A DNA stretch of 64,000 bases, taken from the NCBI RefSeq assembly GCF_917627385.1, contig NZ_CAKJTL010000073.1, forward strand, positions 1 to 64,000, written 5' to 3'. This stretch comes from Protofrankia sp. CiT1 (GTDB taxonomy: Bacteria; Actinomycetota; Actinomycetes; Frankiales; Frankiaceae). The number at the start of each line of letters is the position of its first letter. The first letter of the stretch is position 1. Of this stretch, positions 35,678-45,181 are shown in pieces. Position numbers and translations under genes: made by a program. Under the pieces are notes generated by a model. That model was not told the DNA's origin and did not search any database. It worked only from the letters and a program-made list of their open reading frames with translations.

Positions 35678-36217
35678 TCAGGCTTCGCCGGTGGCCCAGT
35701 GCTGCGCCGCTTCCCGGCGGATGAGGTCGCGTTGGTCGTGCTCGCGCACGAGCGCGTCCAGCCGCGCGCGGGACCGTCGCAACGCGCCGTCAACCGCCGC
35801 GCTGGCACGGCTGTTGTCGCCCATTTGCAGGGCGTACGAGGCGACGACCAGAGCCTGGACGACGTCGTCCTGGGCAGAGAGCGCATCGCTGTGGGCATCG
35901 CTGCCCGCGGCGGCGGCCTGAGGCCGGCCACGGAAGGCGCAGCCGTCCCTGGAAAGCTCGCGGGCACGCACCGCGAGCCAGCAGGCCGCGTAGGCCGTAC
36001 TGAGCGCCCACGTCGCGCGTACTCCGACTGGCAGGCCCACCAGCCCGTTGAGAGCGACCCCGAGCACCGTTGTGACGACCACCGCGGATGCCGCGATGGT
36101 CACGGACCGCCGCCGGGGGTCCGTTGTCCGGGCTGAGGACACCAGCGGCCAGCCGGCGGTCAGGACAGCGGCGGCCGTGGTGGCACCGGCCACCCAGATC
36201 ACAATCTGCCAGCCCAT
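35678..36217 (-). CDS. Small membrane protein of unknown function
   Basis: The frame is open far upstream, but that part is antisense to rplU. ATG at 36217 begins MGWQIVIWVAGATTAAAVLT. The 179 residues have three likely membrane segments (about 4-25, 36-60, 66-82) and a helical cytosolic C-terminus rich in R, A, D and E. Codon third positions are strongly G/C, supporting this strand. I recognise no family. It sits between two conserved transcripts as a divergent insert. Confidence 0.55.
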   Translation of the reverse strand: MGWQIVIWVAGATTAAAVLTAGWPLVSSARTTDPRRRSVTIAASAVVVTTVLGVALNGLVGLPVGVRATWALSTAYAACWLAVRARELSRDGCAFRGRPQAAAAGSDAHSDALSAQDDVVQALVVASYALQMGDNSRASAAVDGALRRSRARLDALVREHDQRDLIRREAAQHWATGEA

Positions 36218-36568
36218 CGTGGCCCAACCCCCACCCAGGCCGCGGACGATGCGCGAGGCTCGCGTCGCGCTGTCGGCGGCCACCCGTTGCCTGTTGGCTC
36301 TGCTCGGGCACTGGCCGCCAGCCGGGAGCGCAGTGCCCGTGCCGAGCCCGTGCCGAGCCCGTTCCGATGGTTGCGCGCTGGTCGGCGGCACGCCATGGTT
36401 CATCGGTGCCATGGCCGGATACGCCCTGTGGCCCGGGTCGCGGCGCGGGGGCGGGGCCGCCGGTGTCAGGTTGGCGCATGCGCCTGTTAAGGTAGTGCAA
36501 TCAGGGCCGGGCACGGCTGTGTTTCCGCCGTGTGAGAGATGCCCGTCCGACTTCAGCAAGGAGAACCG
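36218..36568. other. rplU upstream region
   Basis: A 351 bp divergent spacer that must hold the promoter of the ribosomal rplU-rpmA unit. An 11 bp direct repeat GTGCCGAGCCC occurs at 36339 and 36350. TAAGGT at 36488 is a possible -10, without a convincing -35. An L21-type leader was looked for but not recognised. Confidence 0.35.
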
Positions 36569-36886
36569 GTGTACGCGGTCGTGGCCAGCGGCGGCAAGCA
36601 GCACAAGGTCGCCGTCGGCGATGTCGTTGACGTCGAGCTCGTCAAGGGCGAGCCGGGCGCGACCGTCAACCTGTCGGCGCTCCTGCTTGTCGACGGCGAC
36701 GTGGTGACCCACGACAGGGACGCGCTCGCGTCTGTCGAGGTGACAGCGGAGGTCGTCGAGATTGTCAAGGGTCCTAAGATCAGAATTCACAAATTCAAGA
36801 ACAAGACCGGTTATCACAAGCGGCAGGGCCACCGCCAGAAGTTCACTCGCCTGCGGGTGACCGGTATCGAGACCGGGAAGGCCTGA
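36569..36886 (+). CDS. rplU: 50S ribosomal protein L21
   Basis: GTG at 36569, preceded by AAGGAG, gives 105 residues beginning [18 protein letters not shown], the L21 start. The C-terminus has [19 protein letters not shown]. It binds 23S rRNA in the large subunit. It is 5 bp from rpmA, with the usual L21-L27-Obg order. Confidence 0.97.
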   Translation: MYAVVASGGKQHKVAVGDVVDVELVKGEPGATVNLSALLLVDGDVVTHDRDALASVEVTAEVVEIVKGPKIRIHKFKNKTGYHKRQGHRQKFTRLRVTGIETGKA

Positions 36887-36891
36887 GCGAC

Positions 36892-37161
36892 ATGGCACAC
36901 AAGAAGGGCGCGAGCTCCTCGCGCAACGGTCGTGACTCCAACGCCCAGCGGCTGGGCGTGAAGCGTTTCGGTGGCCAGTACGTCAACTCAGGTGAGATCA
37001 TCGTTCGCCAGCGGGGCACGCACTTCCACCCCGGTTCCCAGGTAGGCCGTGGCAGCGATGACACACTCTTCGCGCTGGTCGCCGGGCATGTCCAGTTCGG
37101 CAACCGCCGGGGCCGCCGGGTTATCAACATCATTCCCGTTGAGGGGGCGCGGGCTGCCTGA
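36892..37161 (+). CDS. rpmA: 50S ribosomal protein L27
   Basis: 89 residues, [20 protein letters not shown] then [11 protein letters not shown] and [19 protein letters not shown], all typical of L27. The N-terminus reaches the peptidyl-transferase centre. No cleavable N-terminal extension is seen. It sits between rplU and obgE. Confidence 0.97.
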   Translation: MAHKKGASSSRNGRDSNAQRLGVKRFGGQYVNSGEIIVRQRGTHFHPGSQVGRGSDDTLFALVAGHVQFGNRRGRRVINIIPVEGARAA

Positions 37162-37258
37162 GGCAGCCGGCTCGCAGCTCAACAGGGCCGGTGCCGCTGT
37201 CCGCGTGGGCGAGCTGTCTCGGCGACCGCTAAGCCAACGACGATGAGGAGAGGCAGCG

Positions 37259-38782
37259 GTGCCCACCTTCGTCGACCGGGTCGTCCTCCACGTCATCGCG
37301 GGGGACGGCGGGCCTGGCTGCGCGTCGGTTCACCGGGAGAAGTTCAAACCACTCGGTGGCCCTGACGGCGGTAACGGCGGGCGTGGCGGGGACGTCGTTC
37401 TTCGGGCTGACCCGAGTGTGACGACCCTGCTCGAGTTCCACTTCCACCCCCATCAGCGAGCCTCTGGCGGCCGTCCGGGCCAGGGCTCCAACCGGCACGG
37501 CGCGGATGGTGTCGATCTTGTGCTGCCAGTGCCGGACGGCACGGTCGTCCTACGGCCGGACGGCGAGCAGGTCGCGGACCTTGTCGGCGCCGGGAGCGAG
37601 CTGGTCATCGCCCGCGGTGGCCGCGGTGGCCGGGGCAACGCGGCTCTTGCCTCCGCTCGGCGCAAGGCCCCGGGGTTCGCGGAGCTCGGCGAGCCGGGGG
37701 AGCGGCTGGACGCCGTCCTGGAGCTCAAGACCGTCGCGGACGTGGCGCTGGTGGGCTTTCCCAGCGCGGGCAAGTCCTCGCTGGTCTCGGTGCTCAGCGC
37801 GGCCAAGCCCAAAATCGCGGACTACCCCTTCACCACCCTCGTACCGAACCTCGGCGTGGCGCTGGCCGGTGACCTTCCGCCGTACACGGTGGCCGATGTC
37901 CCAGGCCTGATCCCCGGAGCCAGTTCCGGACGAGGCCTGGGGCTTGAGTTCCTGCGCCATATCGAGCGCTGCTCGGTCATCGTGCACGTGCTGGACTGCG
38001 CCACCCTCGAGCCCGGCCGTGATCCCGTCAGCGACCTCGATGTCATCGAGGCCGAACTGGCCGCGTACTCCGCGGACCTGTCGGACCGGCCGCGGGTGGT
38101 CGTCCTCAACAAGATTGACGTACCGGATGGCCGCGACCTGGCAGACCTGGTCACGGCCGAGATCGCCGCTCGTGGGCTGGCCGTGTTCGCCGTGAGCAGC
38201 GCCACCCGGGAGGGCGTCCGTACGCTCTCGCTCGCCCTGGCTGAACGGGTCGCCGAACATCGGGCGCTACAGCCGGCGCGGACCTCCCAGCGGGTCGTTC
38301 TCCGCCCCCGCGCGGTTGATGAGCCTGATTTCGCCGTCCGCGCACACGATGACGGGTTCGTGGTGACCGGTGCCAAACCCCTGCGATGGGTCCGGCAGAC
38401 CGACTTCGGTAACGATGAGGCGGTCGGCTTCCTCGCCGATCGGCTGGCTCGTCTCGGCCTGGAGGCTGAGCTCGTTCGGCTGGGGGCGGAACCTGGTGTC
38501 GCGGTGACCATCGGCGATGTCACCTTTGACTGGGAGCCGCACCTGAGCGGGCGTGGTGGGCGTGGGGGCCGGCGTGACGCTCTGCCTGCCGGCTCGGCCG
38601 CTGGTGGATCCACGGCCACCGGCTCAGGGGGAGCTGAGGCGCTCTCGGTGGGATCCACGCTCGGCCCTCGTGGCAGTGACGACAGGCTCCGCACCACCAC
38701 CCGGTTGACCAGGGCTCAACGCTTCGCTCGCCGGGCAGCTGATCATGCCAGTGGCGCTGGGGAGGACGAGGGCGACTCGTGA
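37259..38782 (+). CDS. obgE: GTPase Obg
   Basis: 507 residues. The glycine-rich Obg domain (about 1-158) with [11 protein letters not shown] and [14 protein letters not shown] is followed by the G domain with G1 GFPSAGKSS (166-174), G3 DVPG and G4 NKID. A C-terminal OCT domain is followed by an extra tail of about 70 residues, G, R and S rich. Obg acts in late 50S assembly and stress control. GTG start with GAGGAGAGG. It is followed 12 bp later by proB. Confidence 0.96.
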   Translation: MPTFVDRVVLHVIAGDGGPGCASVHREKFKPLGGPDGGNGGRGGDVVLRADPSVTTLLEFHFHPHQRASGGRPGQGSNRHGADGVDLVLPVPDGTVVLRPDGEQVADLVGAGSELVIARGGRGGRGNAALASARRKAPGFAELGEPGERLDAVLELKTVADVALVGFPSAGKSSLVSVLSAAKPKIADYPFTTLVPNLGVALAGDLPPYTVADVPGLIPGASSGRGLGLEFLRHIERCSVIVHVLDCATLEPGRDPVSDLDVIEAELAAYSADLSDRPRVVVLNKIDVPDGRDLADLVTAEIAARGLAVFAVSSATREGVRTLSLALAERVAEHRALQPARTSQRVVLRPRAVDEPDFAVRAHDDGFVVTGAKPLRWVRQTDFGNDEAVGFLADRLARLGLEAELVRLGAEPGVAVTIGDVTFDWEPHLSGRGGRGGRRDALPAGSAAGGSTATGSGGAEALSVGSTLGPRGSDDRLRTTTRLTRAQRFARRAADHASGAGEDEGDS

Positions 38783-38794
38783 CAGGGCTGATGT

Positions 38795-39913
38795 GTGACT
38801 GTTCGTGACTTTGTGACACGGGCCAACCGGATTGTGGTGAAGGTCGGTTCGTCGTCCTTGACGACCGCGAGCGGCGGTATCGACGGTGATCGCGTCGATG
38901 CGCTGGTGCGGGCACTGCTGGCGCGTGCGGGTCGGTTGGTGCTGGTCTCGTCGGGCGCCATCGCCGCGGGCCTCGCGCCGCTGGGGCTGACCCGGCGGCC
39001 TCGAGATCTCGCGACCCTGCAGGCCGCGGCGAGCGTCGGTCAGAGCATGCTCGTGCACCGTTACGCCACCGAGTTCGGGACGGCCGGGTACCGGGTCGGC
39101 CAGGTGCTGCTCACCGCTACCGATGTGATCCGGCGCACTCACTACCGTAACGCCCGGACCACCCTGGACCGGCTGCTGGAACTCGGCGTCGTTCCCATTG
39201 TCAACGAGAACGACGCCGTTGCCACCCAGGAGATCCGGGTCGGGGACAACGATCGTCTCGCGGCGATCGTCGCGCATCTCGTCTCCGCGGATCTGCTGCT
39301 CCTGCTCTCCGACGTGGACGGTGTCTATGACGCCAACCCGCGGCGCGGCCCGGCCACCATGATCCGTGAGGTCCGGGCGGACGCGGATCTCGATGGGGTC
39401 GGCACCCGCGGCACCGGCAGCGCCGGGGTCGGGATCGGTGGTATGGCAACGAAGATCGAGGCGGCTCGGATGGCCGCCTCGGGCGGGGTCGTGACAATCA
39501 TCACGTCGGCGGGGAACGCGGCCGCCGCTCTTGCCGGCGCCGACGTGGGCACGGTGTTCCACCCGACCGGCCCGCGCCGGGCGTCCCGCCTGCTGTGGCT
39601 GGAACACGCGACGATCCCGCAGGGCAGGCTGTTTCTCGACAGCGGTGCGGTGGCCGCGGTGGTCGACCGCCGGGTGTCGCTGTTACCTGCCGGGGTCACC
39701 AAGGTTGACGGTGACTTCTCCGCCGGTGACCCGGTTGACCTGGTCAGCCCGGCGGGCCTGTCGGTCGCCCGGGGGCTGGTCGCCTACGACGCGGCGGAGC
39801 TGCCGGGGATGCTGGGTCGTTCAACATCCGATCTTGCGGCTGAGTTTGGCTCGTTCTACGAGCGCGAGATCGTCCATCGTGACGACCTCGTTCTCCTCCA
39901 GCCGCGCCGCTGA
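38795..39913 (+). CDS. proB: Glutamate 5-kinase
   Basis: 372 residues with an amino-acid-kinase domain (KVGSSSLTT, LVSSGAIAAGL, IVNENDAVATQEI, GTGGM-like VGIGGMATKI) and a C-terminal PUA domain (about 285-370), the normal length. It catalyses the first step of proline synthesis. proA, usually next to it, is about 5.3 kb downstream beyond sbcCD. Confidence 0.96.
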   Translation: MTVRDFVTRANRIVVKVGSSSLTTASGGIDGDRVDALVRALLARAGRLVLVSSGAIAAGLAPLGLTRRPRDLATLQAAASVGQSMLVHRYATEFGTAGYRVGQVLLTATDVIRRTHYRNARTTLDRLLELGVVPIVNENDAVATQEIRVGDNDRLAAIVAHLVSADLLLLLSDVDGVYDANPRRGPATMIREVRADADLDGVGTRGTGSAGVGIGGMATKIEAARMAASGGVVTIITSAGNAAAALAGADVGTVFHPTGPRRASRLLWLEHATIPQGRLFLDSGAVAAVVDRRVSLLPAGVTKVDGDFSAGDPVDLVSPAGLSVARGLVAYDAAELPGMLGRSTSDLAAEFGSFYEREIVHRDDLVLLQPRR

Positions 39914-40100
39914 CGCCGAGCCAGGCGCCAGCCGACGTCGGCTGGCGCCTGGCCAGTGTGCTCATGGGCGCCGGTCTGGACGGTCGTGCCAGCGCTGGCC
40001 GCTGGCCGCTGGCTCCAGCGTCGTCGGCCGCGCGGGCCTTGTCGGCCGTACGGAGCCTGAAGGAGCACAGCGCGGCCGGCGTCCCGGGCCATCCCGCCGG

Positions 40101-43100
40101 TCAGGTGAGGCTGGTCCGGACATGGCTGCCACGGGCGCTCTTGACGACGGTGACCTGGGTGGGGATGCGCTGGCGCAGATCGGCGACGTGGCTGACGATA
40201 CCGACCAGCCGGCCGCCGGAGCGCAGGTCGTCCAGGACGTTCATGACCTCCTCCAGGCTGTCGGGGTCGAGGCTGCCGAAGCCCTCGTCGATGAACAGCG
40301 CGTCCATGGCCTGACCGCCGGACTCGGCGGTGACCACGTCCGCGAGTCCCAGCGCCAGGGAGAGCGCGGCCTGGAAGGTCTCCCCACCGGACAGGGTGGC
40401 GGTGTCACGCCGCCGGCCCGTCCAGGCATCCTCGACGAGCAGCCCGAGACCGGCCCGGCGCCGCCGGTCGCGGCGTTCACCGACATCGTGGACCAGGGTG
40501 AACCGGCCGCCGCTCATCGCCGACAACCGCCCGCTCGCCGCGGTCGCGACCTCCTCGAGCCGGGCGGCGAGGACAAAGCTCGACAGGGGCATGCCCTGGC
40601 GGTTGTTACCGCGTCCCGCGGCCACGTCGGCGAGGCCGCGTATGTGCTGGGCTGCCTCGCGCAGCGGTGCCACCGCCGCGAACGCCTCGGCGAAGACGGC
40701 GACCAGGCCGGACAGGCGCCTGAGCCGGTCGCCCGCCCGCGCCGCCGCGGCGAGCGCCGCTTCGTGCGCCTCCCGGGCGGCCAGCGCGGCTGCCTCCCGG
40801 TCGGCCAGCGGTACCGGCGCCTGCGGGTCGACGGCCAGCTGAGGGCTGGCCAACCGGGATCGCACCCCGACCAGATCGTCCCGGTGGGCGTCCAGCCGCG
40901 TCTGTGTCACGGCGAGCCAGCTGTCCTCCCGGCAGGCGGCTCGGGCGGTGGCCGTGTCCGGGAAGCCCGCGGCGCGGGCGTCACCATCGGCCGCGGCTGA
41001 CGCCCGGCGATGTTCCTCCTCCGCCGAGACCGCCGCCGCGGCGGCGGCGTGGCACTCGGTGTACGCGTCCGCGAACTGTGCGATCTCGCGCTGACGTGTC
41101 GCCAGCTGGTCGGGGTCCCGCAGTTCCGGTGGAATGCCCGAACGCTGCCGGGCGGCCCGTACCCGGTATTCCTCCGCATGGGTGCGGGCGAGCTGCTCGG
41201 CCGACCCGTGACCGGCCAGCTCCGCGGCGGCTCGTGTCTCCTCCTCGCGGAGCAGGGCAAGCGCCTGCTCGGCGGCTGGGAGATCGGCGGCGGTGGCGGC
41301 AAGCATGTCGGCGTGGCTGGCGAGGTCCGCCGCGGTCCGCTCGAACCCCTCGGCGGTTGGCTCAGGAGCAACCGGTAGATCCCGGCGCCGCGGGTCGGCG
41401 GCACCGCCGTCGCTGTTGCCGCCACTGTTGCCGTCGCCGCTGCCGCGGTGAACGTCATGGCTGTCCGTGGCATCGCCGCCCACATCGGTGCCGCCCGCGC
41501 CGTGCGGGGCCGAGTCGATGACTCCGACCACGGTGACCGTCGCGAACGACTCGACCGCACGGGACGGTGGTTGGCCGTCCGCACGTGCCGATCCTGTTTC
41601 CGGCGTGCTCCAGGCGGGCTCCACCCGGTTGGCGAGTTCACCCAGCAGAGTGCGAATGCGCTCATCGAGCCGGTCGGCATCGCGGCGCGCGTCGGTTGCC
41701 ACCGCCGTGAGCCGGCTGGCCTCGGCTTCGGCGGCCAGCTCGTCGTCCTTGTCGACATGATCCGCCCGGACCTCGGCGGGGTCGGGGTGGGCGAGCGATC
41801 CGCAGACCGGGCAGGGGGAGTCGTCGACCAGAGCGGCGGCCAGTTCGGCGGTGATCGCGTCGAACCGCTGGCGGCGGATGTCGCTGGCCCGGATGCGGGC
41901 GTCGCGGGCGGTCCGCTCAGCCTCGTCGGCACGGGTCATGGATTCGTGATGTTGCCGTACGGTGCCGGCCAGCTCCGCTGCCACCCGGGCCTGTTCCCGC
42001 GCTCCGGGGAGCGCCGCGGCGCTGGCTCGGGCCCGGTTCAGCCGCTCCTCGAGGACGTGCCGCCGCTGCGGCAGCTCGGTCCGCAGATACTCGGTGAGCG
42101 CGGTGAGCGCTGCCGCGTGGCTCTCGGCGTCGGACTCGGCCGCCGCCGCCGCCGCGTCGTCGGCCTCCGCTGCGGCCAGGACATGGGACAGCTGCTCCAG
42201 ACGTCCCACATCCGTGTGGGTGAGACGGGACAGCCGCGCCAACTCGTCGACGGACGCGTCGTGGCGGGCACCCAGCAGCCGCAGCCTGTCACGTCCGGCC
42301 TCCTGGGCACAACGCGCCCGCTCGAGGCTGTCCGCGCGGTCCCACACATGTTCCAGCGCCCGGCGTACCGGGCCGGCGCGCCGGGCCGCGTCGAGTTCGG
42401 CGGCCATCGTCTCCACCGCGGGGAGCTCCGCTTCCAGCGCCGCAAGCTGTGTCAGCAGGTCGCGGCGTTCGGACTGGCGCTCGGCGAGCGCGCGAGCCTG
42501 CTCCAGGGAGTCCTCAGCGTGCCGGCGGGTGTCTGCCGCCACCGCGGCCCGATCGTCTGCCGCGGTGGTGGCGGCCGCCGCGGCGGCGGCGAGGTCGGCG
42601 ACCCACTCCGGGTCGGCCTCGGGGTCAGCGGGTTCCGCCGTCTCCGCGGCTTCGGCCGCGCGTGCCAGCACCCGGACAAGTTCCCCGCGCGCGTTCGCCG
42701 CTCTCTCATCCGCGATCTTTGCCTGGTCGGCGAGCCACTGCTCGGCGTGCTCGAACCGGTTGACCCTGAACAGCCGCTTGAGCAGCCGCTCCCGGGCATC
42801 GTGGTCCGCCTGCAGGAAATCGGCGAAGTGCCCCTGCGGCAACATGATCACCTGGAAGAACTGTTCGGCGGTCATCCCCAGCAGCCGGCCGATCTCCAGG
42901 CCCACGTCATCGTTGCGCTGGGCCACCACCTCCCAACCGGGGCCGGCCCACCGCTCGAGCAGCGCGGTCGGGTTCACCCGGACACTGCCCTCGCCGCCAC
43001 GTTTCGGTCGCTCCCAGAGCGCGGTGCGTGCGATCCGGAACCGCCGACCGGACAGGCTGAACTCCAGCCGCACCCACGGCGCCGTGCTGGCGTCGGCGTG

Positions 43101-43307
43101 ATGCGAGCGCAGGTCGCGGGCGCGGGCGCGCAGCCCCGGGACAGTGCCGTACAGGGCGAACCCGAGCGCGTCGAGCAGGGTGCTCTTCCCTCCGCCGGTC
43201 TCGCCGCACAGCAGCACCAGACCGCCTGCCCTGAGCTGGTCGAAGTCCAGTTCGACGCTGTTCGGGAACGCCCCGAAGGCGGTGAGCTCCAGCCGGTGGG
43301 GACGCAT
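40101..43307 (-). CDS. sbcC: Exonuclease SbcC (Rad50-like ATPase)
   Basis: 1068 residues. Walker A GETGGGKST (35-43), a long A/R/E-rich coiled coil, a zinc-hook CPVCG (about 497-501), the second coil, signature LSGGETFQAAL and Walker B DALFIDEGFGSLD. It pairs with SbcD to cleave hairpins and blocked DNA ends. After the hook a G/D/S-rich stretch of about 60 residues (about 590-650) breaks the coil, which is unusual. The ATG overlaps the sbcD stop (TGATG). Confidence 0.94.
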   Translation of the reverse strand: MRPHRLELTAFGAFPNSVELDFDQLRAGGLVLLCGETGGGKSTLLDALGFALYGTVPGLRARARDLRSHHADASTAPWVRLEFSLSGRRFRIARTALWERPKRGGEGSVRVNPTALLERWAGPGWEVVAQRNDDVGLEIGRLLGMTAEQFFQVIMLPQGHFADFLQADHDARERLLKRLFRVNRFEHAEQWLADQAKIADERAANARGELVRVLARAAEAAETAEPADPEADPEWVADLAAAAAAATTAADDRAAVAADTRRHAEDSLEQARALAERQSERRDLLTQLAALEAELPAVETMAAELDAARRAGPVRRALEHVWDRADSLERARCAQEAGRDRLRLLGARHDASVDELARLSRLTHTDVGRLEQLSHVLAAAEADDAAAAAAESDAESHAAALTALTEYLRTELPQRRHVLEERLNRARASAAALPGAREQARVAAELAGTVRQHHESMTRADEAERTARDARIRASDIRRQRFDAITAELAAALVDDSPCPVCGSLAHPDPAEVRADHVDKDDELAAEAEASRLTAVATDARRDADRLDERIRTLLGELANRVEPAWSTPETGSARADGQPPSRAVESFATVTVVGVIDSAPHGAGGTDVGGDATDSHDVHRGSGDGNSGGNSDGGAADPRRRDLPVAPEPTAEGFERTAADLASHADMLAATAADLPAAEQALALLREEETRAAAELAGHGSAEQLARTHAEEYRVRAARQRSGIPPELRDPDQLATRQREIAQFADAYTECHAAAAAAVSAEEEHRRASAAADGDARAAGFPDTATARAACREDSWLAVTQTRLDAHRDDLVGVRSRLASPQLAVDPQAPVPLADREAAALAAREAHEAALAAAARAGDRLRRLSGLVAVFAEAFAAVAPLREAAQHIRGLADVAAGRGNNRQGMPLSSFVLAARLEEVATAASGRLSAMSGGRFTLVHDVGERRDRRRRAGLGLLVEDAWTGRRRDTATLSGGETFQAALSLALGLADVVTAESGGQAMDALFIDEGFGSLDPDSLEEVMNVLDDLRSGGRLVGIVSHVADLRQRIPTQVTVVKSARGSHVRTSLT

Positions 43308-44623
43308 CAGGCGGCGTCCTCGGACAGCCGGGCGTCATCCAGCGCCGCCCGCAGCAACGACCGTTCGCGCTCGTCGGGTTCGGCCCGCACATGGGTGAGG
43401 AACGCCTCGGCGACGGCCAGATCGGTGCGCCCGCGAATACGCTGCCGGTAGTTGAGCCCGTCCGCGGCCCCGCCAGCAACCGGCTCATGGCTCAGGGTGA
43501 GCGCATGGGGGAACCGGCGTTGCAGGGTCGTCATCGCGTCCATCGGGCGGACCGGGTCGGTGAGCACGACTGACACGAAGTCACCGGTATGCGCTTCGTA
43601 GACAGCCGAGGTCATGAGATCCGCCAGGGTGCCCCGCAGCCGGGCGAGGCTGCGGTACAGCGGCACCGGGATCTCCTCGACACCGGCCAGGCCGGTCGCG
43701 TCCAGCTCGACCAGCAGGGAGGACTTGGCATCCGCCGCTTCCGAGAACGAGTAGGCGAGCGGTGAGCCGCTGTAGCGTAGGTCATCGCGCAGGGCCTGCG
43801 GCTTGTGGAGATGGCCGAGGGCGGTGTAGGTGATCCCGGTGAACAGGTCCGCGGGGACCGCCGCCAGCCCACCGACGCTGATGTCGCGCTCACTGTCGCT
43901 GCCCTTGCCCCCGTGCACCCACGCGTGGGCGCAGACGATGCTGCGCCCACCGTGGCGAGCGCGCGCGGCGTGGACGGCACGCATCGCCTGCCGCATGATC
44001 GACGCATGGGTTGCCGCGGTACCGGCCGGCACGGTCCGGGCCACCCCGGCGCCCCCGGTGGCGGTATCGGCCGCAAGGGTGCCGGCGGCGGCATCCGTGC
44101 CGGCGGTGTCGCTCGCGGCACTGTCTGCGGCGGCACTGCCTGCGGCGGCACTGTCTGTGGTGACGCCGTCTGTGGTGACGCCGTCGCTGGCGGCGGTGTC
44201 CGCCAGGGCCGCAGCCACCGCGGCCGGCTCGAGGTAGGGGATGGCGTAGACGTGGACCGGGCCGTGGGAGTCCTCGACAGTCACGGGATCGGCGACGGCA
44301 GCCACCTCCGTGCGGATGCGGACCCGGGGATCAAGCAGCCCGGCCTTGTCACCAAGGCGCGCGGGGGCGTCGTGATTACCGCTGATCACCACAACCCGCG
44401 CGCCGGCATCGCGCATCCGGGAGAGCGCTTCGTCGAACAGCCGCATGGCCGCGACCGGTGGGATGGCCCGGTCGTGCACGTCCCCAGCGACGACAACGAG
44501 GTCGACCTGCTCGACACGGACAACCTCGACGAGGTGGTCGACGAACGCGGCCTGGGCCGCCGACAGATCGAACCCGTGCAGGGCGCGGCCGAGATGCCAG
44601 TCGGATGTGTGCAGCGTGAGCAT
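43307..44623 (-). CDS. sbcD: Exonuclease SbcD (Mre11-like nuclease)
   Basis: ATG at 44623 gives 438 residues starting MLTLHTSDWHLGRALHG; the frame upstream runs into a dispersed repeat and is not part of the gene. Metallophosphoesterase motifs: DWH (8-10), AGDVHDR, SGNHD, CAHAW and GHLH. Between the second and third motif pairs lies an insert of about 60 residues (about 140-200) rich in A, T, D, S and G, including two identical DGVTT pentapeptides, absent from standard SbcD. It forms the nuclease with SbcC. Confidence 0.93.
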   Translation of the reverse strand: MLTLHTSDWHLGRALHGFDLSAAQAAFVDHLVEVVRVEQVDLVVVAGDVHDRAIPPVAAMRLFDEALSRMRDAGARVVVISGNHDAPARLGDKAGLLDPRVRIRTEVAAVADPVTVEDSHGPVHVYAIPYLEPAAVAAALADTAASDGVTTDGVTTDSAAAGSAAADSAASDTAGTDAAAGTLAADTATGGAGVARTVPAGTAATHASIMRQAMRAVHAARARHGGRSIVCAHAWVHGGKGSDSERDISVGGLAAVPADLFTGITYTALGHLHKPQALRDDLRYSGSPLAYSFSEAADAKSSLLVELDATGLAGVEEIPVPLYRSLARLRGTLADLMTSAVYEAHTGDFVSVVLTDPVRPMDAMTTLQRRFPHALTLSHEPVAGGAADGLNYRQRIRGRTDLAVAEAFLTHVRAEPDERERSLLRAALDDARLSEDAA

Positions 44624-44726
44624 GCCATGCACGGTAAGGCGCGCCTCCGGCGGTTCCACACGCGGGTCCCGGACGGCGGCCCGCCCGTCCCGGCAGCGGC
44701 CGGTTCGGCACCGCGTCGAGGGCGAA

Positions 44727-44776
44727 GAGCGCCCGGCGATAGGGGTGTGGATCAATGAGCGGGGTTGGGGTGCGTG
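44727..44776. mobile_element. Partial copy of the MITE-like element
   Basis: GAGCGCCCGGCGATAGGGGT starts about 50 bp that match the reverse complement of 17344-17396, including the inner GTGTGGATCAA stretch; similarity then ends. It lies 104 bp upstream of the sbcD start codon. Only one end is present. Confidence 0.6.
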
Positions 44777-45181
44777 CGGCGCAAGGCGGAAGGCGGAAGC
44801 GATACCGGATGAGTTGTATCGGTGTGGCCGACAACGCGGCCAGGGTGCGCCTGGGCGCGGTGAGCCGGAATGACGATCTCAAACGCGCTCTGAGCGGTCG
44901 GCGCTGGCAGTCCTTCAAGGGGTTGTCGGATGCCAGGTGGATGCGTCGCGAGGCGGCCCAGGCCCCGGTAGCGGTGTGCTGCCGGGGCTGGTGACAACGA
45001 CGCGAGGCGCCGCCTGGCGCTGGCAGACCCTGGATGAACGTCCAGCGCCGACCACTGAGGCCGGTAACCTCTGTAGTGAACCGGGGACATCAACCTCCAG
45101 CGGCGCGGAACATACCCGTTTCTGGCCCTTGAGCGGTGGGGCGCGTTCCGGTGGCAGGCGTCGGGTCGGAAGGAACTGATC
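44777..45181. other. sbcD-proA divergent spacer
   Basis: A 405 bp region without a supported gene. GGCGCTGG (45016-45023) and CCAGCGCC (45042-45049) form an inverted repeat. Short frames here lack any family pattern. Promoters for sbcD and proA are expected but not assigned. Confidence 0.35.

Noticed and set aside
36569-36898. N-terminal extension of the minus-strand membrane gene into rplU
   Set aside because: Antisense to ribosomal protein L21; the part upstream of 36217 has no hydrophobic or domain pattern.
41448-43451. 667-residue plus-strand frame opposite sbcC
   Set aside because: sbcC has complete ATPase and hook motifs in its own frame; the antisense frame has none.
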